Shown piece after piece: positions 42,528 to 49,972 of a stretch of 64,000 bases of DNA. The first letter of the stretch is position 1. Every line of letters begins with the position of its first letter. The notes under the pieces were generated by a model. That model saw only the letters and a program-made list of their open reading frames with translations, searched no databases and was not told where the DNA came from. The stretch is taken from positions 82,954 through 146,953 of the forward strand of contig JAPDDQ010000015.1 in the NCBI GenBank assembly GCA_027587225.1, in the 5' to 3' direction. The stretch comes from Solirubrobacter taibaiensis. Lineage in GTDB: Bacteria; Actinomycetota; Thermoleophilia; Solirubrobacterales; Solirubrobacteraceae. The position numbers and the translations under genes were made by a program.

Positions 42528-42934
42528 TGGATGTCCTCTTTCACGGTCTCAACGGTTTGGGGTACGGGCGGCGTGGCCTTTTGAATCGCGTTCTTGCCCG
42601 CGAGTCCGAGTACGGCGGCCAGCGCCAGCCACAGCAGCGTCACGATCAGTGCCGCCAGCCAGAGCGGCAGGAAGCTGTCGAGGACGATGATCAGGAACGC
42701 GGTGAGCGCTCCGAGGCCGAGCAGCGCGACGACGGCGGCGCCGGCGAGCATGCCTGCGCCTTTGCCGGCGATCTTGCCCTTCTGCGTGACCTCGGCCTGC
42801 GCGAGCTTGATCTCCTGGCGCACGAGCGTCGAGGTCTGGCTGGCCAGATCCTTGACGAGTTCGCCGAGGCCCTTCTCGCGCGGGTCCGGCTCGATCGCGC
42901 GGGCTCCCCCGTTGGTGGGGTCGTGGGTCGCCAT
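42506..42934 (-). CDS. Holin-like (DUF1469/Phage_holin_3_6) membrane protein
   Basis: 142 residues from ATG 42934. N-terminal amphipathic helix LGELVKDLASQTSTLVRQEIKLAQAEV, a Gly-rich membrane pair (about 62-85 and 92-112), and a short tail with VETVKEDIQWAK. The VRQEIxLAxxE motif is typical of Phage_holin_3_6 family members, which despite the name are housekeeping membrane proteins. Middle gene of the three-gene operon. Confidence 0.88.
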   Translation of the reverse strand: MATHDPTNGGARAIEPDPREKGLGELVKDLASQTSTLVRQEIKLAQAEVTQKGKIAGKGAGMLAGAAVVALLGLGALTAFLIIVLDSFLPLWLAALIVTLLWLALAAVLGLAGKNAIQKATPPVPQTVETVKEDIQWAKTLT

Positions 42935-42939
42935 CGGGA

Positions 42940-43554
42940 TCAGCGCGGGAATTCCTCGCGGCGGACCGGGATGTCCCCGGCCGCGGCGCCCGGGTCCGTG
43001 ACGACCGTGCCCACGCCGGTTGTCGGCGGGACCGGCACGACGTCGTCGGCCGCGAGGCCGGTCCGGCTGGTCGGCGCGCCGTTGGTCAGGCCGGCGCTGG
43101 TCGGGGGCGAGTATCCGCGGTCGCGAACCTCCGAGGAGCGGCGCGTGCTCGACGCCTTCAGGAAGCGCGAAGCGGCGAAGCCGAGCGCCACGCCGCCGGC
43201 GATGACCGCCCACGGCTGCTTGCGCCCGAAGTCCTCGAGGTCGCGCAGGATCGTGTCCCCGTCGGAGCGCTGCAGGTAGTCACCGAGCGTGTCGGCGCGC
43301 TGCGCGGCCTGCTCGGCGAGCTTCGCCGGCTGGTCCTTGCCCTGCTCGCGCAACTGGTCGGCCACGCTGCGGATGTCGGAAGCAGTCGTGCTGACCTGCT
43401 CGCCGGCCTGCGTCGAGCGCTGGTCGACCTGGTCGCGGACCCGGCTCGCCGCCTGGCCCTTGGCTTCCTGCGCCTTTTCCTGCGCTTTTTCCTTCACTTG
43501 CTCCGTGTTGGAGCTCGGCCCATTGGCCGTAGTGGTTCCCCCAAGACTGCTCAT
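42940..43554 (-). CDS. Helical, membrane-associated stress-type protein, family unknown
   Basis: 204 residues from ATG 43554. Residues about 18-95 form a long amphipathic helix region rich in Gln/Glu/Ala/Lys (EKAQEKAQEAKGQAASRVRD). There is one weak membrane segment (PWAVIAGGVALGFAASRFL, about 113-131) and a Pro/Thr/Val-rich C-terminus (VVPVPPTTGVGTVVTDPG). First gene of the DUF3618/holin-like operon. Seen elsewhere in the same position in actinobacterial operons as far as I know, but without a function. Confidence 0.8.
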   Translation of the reverse strand: MSSLGGTTTANGPSSNTEQVKEKAQEKAQEAKGQAASRVRDQVDQRSTQAGEQVSTTASDIRSVADQLREQGKDQPAKLAEQAAQRADTLGDYLQRSDGDTILRDLEDFGRKQPWAVIAGGVALGFAASRFLKASSTRRSSEVRDRGYSPPTSAGLTNGAPTSRTGLAADDVVPVPPTTGVGTVVTDPGAAAGDIPVRREEFPR

Positions 43555-43698
43555 GGCGGCAGGGCTTGCCGAGCGGCCCGGTGCCCACTCGGCAGGTGTG
43601 AGAGATGTGACCAGTCGTCAACGCGGGGTGCGTACGGCGCCCGTCACAGGCCTTACGGCGAACCGTCAGACGATTCACGCATGGGTAGCGACCGATCC

Positions 43699-44568
43699 AT
43701 GATCCTGAGAATTGACCGACTCCAGGCCGAGCTTCCGGGCCCGTCTGATCCTGATCCCGCCGGTGCCGCTGCCGTCCAAGAGCTAATGGGTGGCAAATTC
43801 GGCGAGATGTCGACGCTGATGAACTACACGTTCCAGTCGTTCAACTATCGCGACCGCAAGAGCATCCGGCCGTTCTACGACCTGATCGCGAACATCGCGG
43901 CCGAGGAGTACGGGCACATCGAGCTCGTCGCGGCCACGATCAACACGATGCTCACGGGTGTGAAGCTCGACGACGCCAAGGACGAGCCGTACAAGCAGCA
44001 CTACCTGTTCGGCGGCAAGGGTGCGCTCCCCGCTGACTCGCACGGCAAGCCGTGGGACGGCTCCTATGTTCACTCCTCGGGCGACCTGATCGAGGATCTG
44101 ACACACAACTATTTCCTCGAGTCGGGCGCGCGCTCGGGCAAGCTGCGCGTCTACGAGATGGTCGACCATCCCGCGGCGCGCGCGCTGACGGGGTACCTGC
44201 TGTGCCGTGGCGGCGTCCACCAGGTCGCCTACGCCCGGGCGCTCGAGCATCTGACGGGCGCGAACATGTCGAAGCTGTTCCCGACGCCGCGGATCGAGAC
44301 GAGCAAGATCCCCGAGTGCAAGCCGCACATCAAGACCGGCGAGCACCTGAAGCTCTACATGTTCTCCCCGAGCGACTACAAGGAAGTCGCCGCGGTGTTC
44401 AACGGCAAGCACCCGGAGACGGGCGAGGACCTTCAGGTCGTCGACCACGCCCCGGAGGGCTTCGAGCCGGTCGACCTGCCGGCCGAGACCGACGTCTTCG
44501 CCCCCGACTACGCGCCCGAAGAGATCGCGGAGATCGCGAAGAAGCTCAAGAAGGCCGCCGGAATCTAA
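43699..44568 (+). CDS. Manganese catalase
   Basis: 289 residues from ATG 43699 (MILRIDRLQAELPGP is the family's normal beginning; ATG 43681 is possible). Ferritin-like bundle with Mn ligands: Glu in VQELMGGKFGEMSTLMNYT, Glu and His in AEEYGHIELVAATIN, and the later GGVHQVAYARALEHLTG. It turns hydrogen peroxide into water and oxygen without haem. The C-terminal ~80 residues (YTNL-type to ELAKKLKKAAG) match the family length. Its TAA stop is part of palindromic element copy 4. Confidence 0.95.
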   Translation: MILRIDRLQAELPGPSDPDPAGAAAVQELMGGKFGEMSTLMNYTFQSFNYRDRKSIRPFYDLIANIAAEEYGHIELVAATINTMLTGVKLDDAKDEPYKQHYLFGGKGALPADSHGKPWDGSYVHSSGDLIEDLTHNYFLESGARSGKLRVYEMVDHPAARALTGYLLCRGGVHQVAYARALEHLTGANMSKLFPTPRIETSKIPECKPHIKTGEHLKLYMFSPSDYKEVAAVFNGKHPETGEDLQVVDHAPEGFEPVDLPAETDVFAPDYAPEEIAEIAKKLKKAAGI

Positions 44569-44589
44569 AGCGGGACTGTCCCGCTTTAG
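44565..44589. repeat. Palindromic element copy 4 (CTAAAGCGGGAC type, perfect) between convergent genes
   Basis: CTAAAGCGGGAC (44565-44576), one T, GTCCCGCTTTAG (44578-44589): a perfect 12-bp inverted repeat. The TAA of the left arm (44566-44568) ends the catalase gene, and the TAA of the right arm on the minus strand (44588-44586) ends the facing FAD-oxidoreductase gene. A hairpin here would also end transcription both ways. Confidence 0.9.
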
Positions 44590-45974
44590 GAATCGAAGCC
44601 GAGGCCGAGGCGGTCGAGCGTGCGGAGCCAGAGGCCGCGGCGGCCCTGGTTGCGGTCGGCCGCCGCGAGCCGGTTGCGCGTGAACTGCACGACGGCGTAG
44701 CGCAGCGGCTCCGGCGGGAACGGGACCGGCTTGGTGCGGACGTAGCGGGTGCGCGTAGCCTCGGTGTCCTTGCCGTCGAGCAGGTCCACCGCCGTGCGGC
44801 CACCGAAGCGGGTGGCCGCGACGCCGAGGCCGGTGTAGCCGGTGGCGTAGGCCAGGCGGCCGTTGTGGCTGGTGCCGAAGAAGACGCTGAAGCGGCTGCT
44901 GGTGTCGATCGCGCCGCCCCATTTGTGGCTGAAGCGCGTGCCCTCGAGCTGCGGGAACGTGTGGAAGAAGTGCTGGGCGAGCTTCGCGAACGTCGCGTCG
45001 TGCTCGTCGTGGCGCGCGTTGACAGGGCCCTTGAAGCGGTAGACCGCGTCCCAGCCGCCGAACAGGATGCGCCCGTCCGTGGTGGGGCGGTAGTAGTGGA
45101 ACTGGTTGCCGCCGTCGCCGATGCCCTGCCGGTTCGCCCAACCGACCTTGCCCATGTCGAGCGGTTCGGTGACGAGCGCGTAGTCGTAGACCGGGACGAT
45201 GTAGTGCTTGATCGCGTTGACGAGCGGCGGATAGGCACTCGTCGCCAGCAGGACCTTGTTGGCCGTGACCCGACCCTGGCTCGTGAGCACGATGAGGTCG
45301 TCGGTCACGTGGTCGACGGGGGAGTGCTCGTAGATGCGGACACCGGCCTTCAGCGCGGCGTCGCGAAGGCCCGCGGCGAGCTTGCCGGGGTCGAGGATGC
45401 CCGCGCCGGTGTGATCCCAGAGACCGCCGCGGAACGTGGGCGAGTGGACCTCGGCCTGCATCGCGGCCGCGTCGAGGATGGTGACCTCGTGCCCGAACTC
45501 CCGCAGCGCCTCGGTGTCCTCCAGCCAGGCGAGCTGGTGCTCGTCGGTCAGCGCGAGGAGCTCGCCGGTGACCTCGAAGTCACAGTCGATCCCGTACGTG
45601 GCGAGGTCCTGCTGGATGCCGTCGAAGTTCTCGAGCGCGAGCCGTTCCAGCGTCGGCAGCTCGTCGGCGAAGCGCGCGAGGCCGTTCTCGATCCCGTGCG
45701 TGAGGCTGGCCACCGCGAACCCGCCGTTGCGGCCGCTGGCGCCGAACCCGGCGGTCTCGGCCTCCAGCACGACGACGTCGCGGCCCTGCTCGGCGGCGTA
45801 GAGCGCCGCCCACAGGCCGGTGAAGCCGGCGCCGACGATGCACAGGTCGGCGCGCGTGTGCTCGGTCAATGCCGGGGTCGGCGCGCGCGGCTCTCGTAGC
45901 CAGAACGACCGCGGCTCGGCTTCGCGGTAGCTCGCGCGGTGCTCAGCGGTGGCCGGGGTGGACGGCCAGGGCAT
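44586..45974 (-). CDS. FAD-dependent oxidoreductase (DAO family)
   Basis: 462 residues from ATG 45974. DAO-type FAD motif ADLCIVGAGFTGLWAALYAAEQG near residue 45, then GASGRNGGFAVASL, a substrate domain with HYYRPTTDGRILFGGWDAVYR, and the closing FAD motif LAYATGYTGLGVAATRFGGR. It matches the glycine/gamma-glutamylputrescine oxidase branch, which oxidises amines. It overlaps the amidase gene by exactly four bases, suggesting that they work on one amine/amide substrate. The longer 905-codon reading is a merge with the amidase gene out of frame. Confidence 0.9.
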   Translation of the reverse strand: MPWPSTPATAEHRASYREAEPRSFWLREPRAPTPALTEHTRADLCIVGAGFTGLWAALYAAEQGRDVVVLEAETAGFGASGRNGGFAVASLTHGIENGLARFADELPTLERLALENFDGIQQDLATYGIDCDFEVTGELLALTDEHQLAWLEDTEALREFGHEVTILDAAAMQAEVHSPTFRGGLWDHTGAGILDPGKLAAGLRDAALKAGVRIYEHSPVDHVTDDLIVLTSQGRVTANKVLLATSAYPPLVNAIKHYIVPVYDYALVTEPLDMGKVGWANRQGIGDGGNQFHYYRPTTDGRILFGGWDAVYRFKGPVNARHDEHDATFAKLAQHFFHTFPQLEGTRFSHKWGGAIDTSSRFSVFFGTSHNGRLAYATGYTGLGVAATRFGGRTAVDLLDGKDTEATRTRYVRTKPVPFPPEPLRYAVVQFTRNRLAAADRNQGRRGLWLRTLDRLGLGFDS

Positions 45975-47305
45975 CAGCTGCGGAGCGCTCGGGCGAGCCG
46001 GAGCAGATCGAGCTCGCCGCGGTGGCGGCCCACGAGCTGGAGTCCGATCGGTAGATCGTCGGGCGTCACGCCCGCCGGCACGGACAGCGCGGGATGCGCG
46101 GTGACCGTGATCCGGCTGCACGAGCGGAACCACTCGATGTAGGAGCCCATCGGCGCCCCGGCGATCTCCGTCGGATACTCGATGTCGACGCTGAACGGCG
46201 CCACCTGGGTGGTGGGGCCGGCGAGGAAGTCGTAGCGGGTGAGGAACTCGCGCATGCGCGTGAACAGCTCGCCGCGCAGTGCGAGGGCCTTCGCGACCCG
46301 GGCCACTTCCAGGTGCTGGCCGAAGCGGACGTTCGCGCGGAGCGTGGGCTTGAGGTCGTCGACGATCGATTCGAAGGCGGCGGCGAAGTTCGCGCCGCGC
46401 AGCACCTCGAAGCACTCGTCCGCGCCGCTGAAGTCGGGCTCGGCGTCCTCGACGGTGCAGCCGAGCGCCTCGAGCTCCGCGCGCGCCTCCTCGAGCGCGG
46501 CTGTGACCTCGGGCTCCACCGGCAGGCCGCCGAGATCCCAGCTCCAGGCGATCCGCACGCTTGACGGGTCGAAGTCGTCGAGCGTGGGCGGGAGCGGCCA
46601 CGGTTCCTGGATCGAGAGCGGATCGCGCGGGTCGGGGCCGGCGAGCGCGTGGAAGAGCAGCGCGATGTCGGGCGCGTTGCGGGCGATCGTGCCCAGGACG
46701 GGCAACGGGTTCCACGGGTCGCCGGGGCCGTGATCGGGAATCCGGCCGGGCGTGGGGCGCAGGCCCATCAAGCCGCAGAACGCGGCCGGGTTGCGCACGC
46801 TCGCGCCGAGGTCGGAGCCGTCGGCGAACGGGAGCATGCCGCTGGCCACGGCCGCCGCCGCGCCGCCGCTCGATCCGCCCGGCGTCTTGGTGAGGTCGTG
46901 CGGGTTGCGCGTGGCGCCGAAGACCGCGTTGAACGTCTGCGAGCCGGCGCCGAACTCCGGCGTGTTCGTCTTGCCGATGATCACGGCACCCGCGTGGCGC
47001 AGGCGCTCGACGAGCAGGGAATCGTGGGTCGGGATGTGCTCGGCGAACAGCGGCGACCCGTAGGTCGTGCGCATGCCGGCCGTGTCCTCGAGATCCTTGA
47101 CCGCGATCGGCAGGCCCTGGAGCGGACCCGGCGGCGCTTCGTCGGCGGCCTTGAGCGCGAGTTCGGGCTCCAAGAGCGTGACGATCGCGTTCACGCGCGG
47201 GTTCATCTCCTCGATCCGTTCGAGGAAGCTGGCGACGACTTCCCGAGGCGTCACTTCGCGGTCGCGGATCGCGGCGGCGAGATCCGTCGCGGTGCGGAAC
47301 CACAT
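45974..47305 (-). CDS. Amidase-signature family amidase
   Basis: 443 residues from ATG 47305. Catalytic triad: Lys in GLPIAVKDLEDTAG (about 71), cis-Ser in TKTPGGSSGGAAAA (about 145) and nucleophile Ser in GSDLGASVRNPAAF (about 168; GAS rather than the usual GGS). No signal peptide. Together with the FAD-oxidoreductase it may process an amide such as an acylated amine or indole acetamide; not provable from the sequence. It is divergent from the thioesterase gene with about 28 bases between. Confidence 0.92.
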   Translation of the reverse strand: MWFRTATDLAAAIRDREVTPREVVASFLERIEEMNPRVNAIVTLLEPELALKAADEAPPGPLQGLPIAVKDLEDTAGMRTTYGSPLFAEHIPTHDSLLVERLRHAGAVIIGKTNTPEFGAGSQTFNAVFGATRNPHDLTKTPGGSSGGAAAAVASGMLPFADGSDLGASVRNPAAFCGLMGLRPTPGRIPDHGPGDPWNPLPVLGTIARNAPDIALLFHALAGPDPRDPLSIQEPWPLPPTLDDFDPSSVRIAWSWDLGGLPVEPEVTAALEEARAELEALGCTVEDAEPDFSGADECFEVLRGANFAAAFESIVDDLKPTLRANVRFGQHLEVARVAKALALRGELFTRMREFLTRYDFLAGPTTQVAPFSVDIEYPTEIAGAPMGSYIEWFRSCSRITVTAHPALSVPAGVTPDDLPIGLQLVGRHRGELDLLRLARALRS

Positions 47306-47333
47306 GGCGCCGACTCTACTAACGTCGCGCTCG

Positions 47334-47762
47334 ATGCCCGCCTTCACCCACGAGCTTCGCGTCCGCTACGGCGAGTGCGATCCGCAGGGGATCGTGTTCA
47401 ACGCGAACTACCTGGCCTACTTCGACCACACCGTCACCGAGCTCTGGCGCGCAAGCTCGATCGGCAGCTGGGAAGGCATGGTCGAGAAGGGCGTCGACGT
47501 CGTCGTGGGGGAGGCCAACATCCGCTTCCGCTCGGCGGCTCGCTTCGACGATCTGATCACGATCAGCGCCAGCATCGTGCACCTCGGGACCACGTCCCTG
47601 AAGCTCGAGCTGCTGATCCACCGGGGTGACGAGCTGCTCATCGAAGGTTGGCTCCGTCAAGTTTTCGTTGACGTAAAGTCCTTCGGCAAGACGCCGATTC
47701 CTGAGTGGGTCCGCGAGGCGCTCGCGCCCTACGTGGCGAGCGCTGACGGCGCCGGCGAGTAG
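47334..47762 (+). CDS. Acyl-CoA thioesterase (4HBT hotdog)
   Basis: 142 residues from ATG 47334. The 4HBT signature is clear: LRVRYGECDPQGIVFNANYLAYFDHTVTELW, with the catalytic Asp of CDPQGIVFNANY, then ANIRFRSAARFDDLITI. Similar to YbgC/FcbC-type thioesterases. Its last 34 bases overlap the end of the convergent P-loop gene. Confidence 0.93.
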   Translation: MPAFTHELRVRYGECDPQGIVFNANYLAYFDHTVTELWRASSIGSWEGMVEKGVDVVVGEANIRFRSAARFDDLITISASIVHLGTTSLKLELLIHRGDELLIEGWLRQVFVDVKSFGKTPIPEWVREALAPYVASADGAGE

Positions 47763-48274
47763 GCCGGCGCGAAGCGCATCGAGGTGACCGTGGCGGCCTC
47801 CTCGCGGGTGAGGAACGCGACCGTCGCCCACCCTTCCTCGTGCAGGCCGCCCTCGGCGAGCAGCGCCTGCCAGTCAGCGATCTGGCGGTCCATCTCGGTC
47901 GCGCTGACGGTGCGGCCGCGGGCGCGTTGGCCGGCCTCCGCGGTGTCGCGGTCGGCGTGCATGAGGATGATGTGCGCCGGGCGGCCGCGCAGCCGGGCCA
48001 GCGTGAGGATCGTGCGGCGGGCGATCGACTTCGTGCCGCGGGAGTGGATCACCGCGGGCTTGCGGCCGGCGATGGCGGCCGCGATCCGCGCGTAGTGGCC
48101 GAGGTAGAGCAGCGGGCCGCGCCGCGTGCGGTCGTCGGTGTCCACGACGGTCGCGTCGTGGCGATCCACGGCGCGGCGCAGCAGCGTCGTCTTCCCCGCC
48201 CCGGGAACGCCCGCCACGACGATCACAGAGTCTGAGGGAAAGATGAGCTCCATGGCCCCCATTGTGGGGGCCAT
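47729..48274 (-). CDS. P-loop kinase-like protein
   Basis: 181 residues from ATG 48274, with AAAGGA overlapping the preceding stop as ribosome site; ATG 48253 is the alternative. Walker A is IVVAGVPGAGKTTLLRRAV. A second-strand Asp pair (VVDTDDRTRRG), an Arg-rich lid and HIILMHADRDTAEAGQRARGRTV resemble small nucleotide or zeta-type kinases. The substrate is unknown. The start region lies in a strong hairpin (48251-48275). Ends convergently with the thioesterase gene. Confidence 0.75.
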   Translation of the reverse strand: MAPTMGAMELIFPSDSVIVVAGVPGAGKTTLLRRAVDRHDATVVDTDDRTRRGPLLYLGHYARIAAAIAGRKPAVIHSRGTKSIARRTILTLARLRGRPAHIILMHADRDTAEAGQRARGRTVSATEMDRQIADWQALLAEGGLHEEGWATVAFLTREEAATVTSMRFAPAYSPAPSALAT

Positions 48275-48275
48275 G
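48251..48275. promoter_or_regulatory. GC-rich hairpin over the start of the P-loop kinase gene
   Basis: CATGGCCCCCA (48251-48261) faces its exact reverse complement TGGGGGCCATG (48265-48275) around TTG. On the minus strand it covers both candidate start codons (48274 and 48253) and lies 15 bases after the PRC-barrel gene stop. It could terminate that transcript and also restrain translation of the kinase. Role inferred. Confidence 0.55.
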
Positions 48276-48289
48276 GATAAGCGCATCCT

Positions 48290-49915
48290 TTAGCGCAGGC
48301 GGCGCACGATGAAGAACAGCACCGCCGCGGCCGCTGCCGCCACGGCGATCTTCCCGGGCGACCGCTTGACCCGCTCGAGCGCGCCGGCATGGGCCGGCTC
48401 GGGCGGCAACGGCGGCGGGCTCGAAGCCCACGACGCCTTGGGCGTCTCGTCCGCAACCGGCGTGTCGGCGGTGACCGGCGGCGGGGCCGGCGAGTCGGCG
48501 CCGTGGCTGATCGTGGGCGGCGTCAGCGTGGACGGCGCGTCGATCGGCGCCGCGAGCGCGGGCGGGTCGAGCTCCGGCGCTGCGGCGTGGGGCGTGAGCG
48601 CGTCGTCCGCGGGCGGCGGCGAGAACGGCGTGACCGGGTCGTCCGTGACGGGCACGTCGCTCGTCGGCGGCGAGAACGCCGTGGTCGGCGGCTCGTCGGG
48701 CACCGCGGCGTGCGGCGTCAGCGCCGGAGCGTCGAGGTCGTCCGTGAGCGGTGTGGACAAGTCGGCCGGCGGTGCGTCGGCGCTCGTCGCCGGCGAATCG
48801 CTCTCGAGTGGCGAGAACGGGGTGACCGGGTCGTCGGTGAGGAACGCGGCCGCGGGGTCAGCGGCCCCGGCCGGCGGCTCGTCGGCGTCGGTGGTGGCGA
48901 ACGTGCCGGCGGGCGGGTCCTCGTCGCCGGTGGTGGCGAACGTCCCGGCGGTGGGGTCCTCGGCGCTCGTGGGCGGCGAGAACGGGGTGACCGGGTCGTC
49001 GGTGAGGAACGCGGCCGCGGGGTCGGCGGCCTCGGTCGGCGGCTCGTCGGTGCCGCCAGTGGGCGGCGCGAACGAGCTCGTAGGCGGTTCGTCGGTGTCG
49101 GTGGAGTCGAACGTCCCGGTCGGCGGCTCGTCGGCGGTCGGCGTGGGCGGCGCGAACGAGCTCGTGGGCGGTTCGTCGGCGCTCGGCGTCGGGGGCGCGA
49201 CGGCGCCGAACGGGGCGGTCTCGTAGTCCGTGGCGCGATCGGAGGACGCGGGCGGTTCCTCCGGGATGTGCGCGGACTCGATCTCGGCCGGGGAGGGCGG
49301 CGCGGCGGGCGGCGGCGCGTCGTTGGACGGCTCGGCCTCGGTGCGCCACGGGGGTGTCAGCGGCGGGGCCTCGGCGTCTGGGGTCGGCGTGGTGTCGAAC
49401 GTGCGCTCGGCAGGCGGCGGCGACGAGAATGTCGCGGGCTGCTCGTAGGCACTCGGCGGAGAGGCGGCCGTGTCGCTCGAGGTCGGGCTGTCGCCGGACT
49501 CGCCGCCGCGGGCCTGCCAGGACGGGCTGTCGTCGCCGCCGCCCCAGCCGGTCGGGGCGGGCGGGGTTTCGCTGCCCCGGTCGATCTCGGAGTAGCCGAG
49601 GCCGTAGTGGGCGTAGAGGCGGCGCTCCTCGGACTGGTCGATGCGCGGTTCGGCGCCGATGCCGGGCGCGCTGCGGATCTTCTCCGCGTCGTGGGCGACG
49701 CGGATCGACCAGGAATCGACGTCGGCGTTCGCCAAGGGCACGAAGCGCGCCTCGGAGTCGGTGACGTCGACCAGGACCCATTCGGGCCGGCCGGTCTCAC
49801 GGTCGAGGTAGATCTCACGAACACCGCCGAGCCGCTGCCCGCCCGAATCAAGGACGTCGCGGCCGGGCCAATCGCTGTAGTCGCCGAACTGGGACTGGGT
49901 GGGCAGCTGAGCCAT
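48290..49915 (-). CDS. PRC-barrel protein with long Pro/Thr/Asp-rich repeat region and C-terminal membrane anchor
   Basis: 541 residues from ATG 49915. Residues about 15-95 form a PRC-barrel domain (GRDVLDSGGQRLGGVREIYLD, RPEWVLVDVTDSEARFVPL). About 130-500 are low-complexity, rich in Pro, Thr, Ala, Asp and Ser, with repeated units such as DEPPTSSFAPPT and AAFLTDDPVTPFSP. The end is a basic stretch and one hydrophobic helix (ERVKRSPGKIAVAAAAAAVLFFIVRRLR). The tail anchor would put the barrel and the acidic rod in the cytoplasm. PRC barrels bind RNA/ribosome or membrane-linked partners in known proteins. The larger 844-codon frame extends into antisense of the next gene. Confidence 0.85.
   Translation of the reverse strand: MAQLPTQSQFGDYSDWPGRDVLDSGGQRLGGVREIYLDRETGRPEWVLVDVTDSEARFVPLANADVDSWSIRVAHDAEKIRSAPGIGAEPRIDQSEERRLYAHYGLGYSEIDRGSETPPAPTGWGGGDDSPSWQARGGESGDSPTSSDTAASPPSAYEQPATFSSPPPAERTFDTTPTPDAEAPPLTPPWRTEAEPSNDAPPPAAPPSPAEIESAHIPEEPPASSDRATDYETAPFGAVAPPTPSADEPPTSSFAPPTPTADEPPTGTFDSTDTDEPPTSSFAPPTGGTDEPPTEAADPAAAFLTDDPVTPFSPPTSAEDPTAGTFATTGDEDPPAGTFATTDADEPPAGAADPAAAFLTDDPVTPFSPLESDSPATSADAPPADLSTPLTDDLDAPALTPHAAVPDEPPTTAFSPPTSDVPVTDDPVTPFSPPPADDALTPHAAAPELDPPALAAPIDAPSTLTPPTISHGADSPAPPPVTADTPVADETPKASWASSPPPLPPEPAHAGALERVKRSPGKIAVAAAAAAVLFFIVRRLR
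48810..49024 (-). repeat. Two 50-bp direct repeats inside the PRC-barrel gene
   Basis: GGCGAGAACGGGGTGACCGG begins two identical 50-bp copies at 48810-48859 and 48975-49024, 165 bases (55 codons) apart. A third, more diverged copy is near 48619. They encode the AAFLTDDPVTPFSP unit and point to recent expansion by duplication. Confidence 0.85.
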
Positions 49916-49972
49916 ACGGAAAGTTTGCCCGTCAAAGGCGCCGGACATGCCTCCGGTAGGGTCGCGCGGGTC

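Noticed and set aside
42506..42934. Prophage holin
   Set aside because: Although the family is called Phage_holin_3_6, it is in a DUF3618 operon with no phage genes around, a normal chromosomal arrangement in actinobacteria.
44586..47303. 905-codon minus-strand frame suggesting an amidase/oxidoreductase fusion
   Set aside because: The first 443 codons are the amidase gene read out of frame; the true genes overlap by only four bases at 45974.
48619..49024. CRISPR-like or other intergenic repeat array
   Set aside because: The repeats are in frame inside the PRC-barrel gene and encode a protein repeat; spacing is not that of a CRISPR array.
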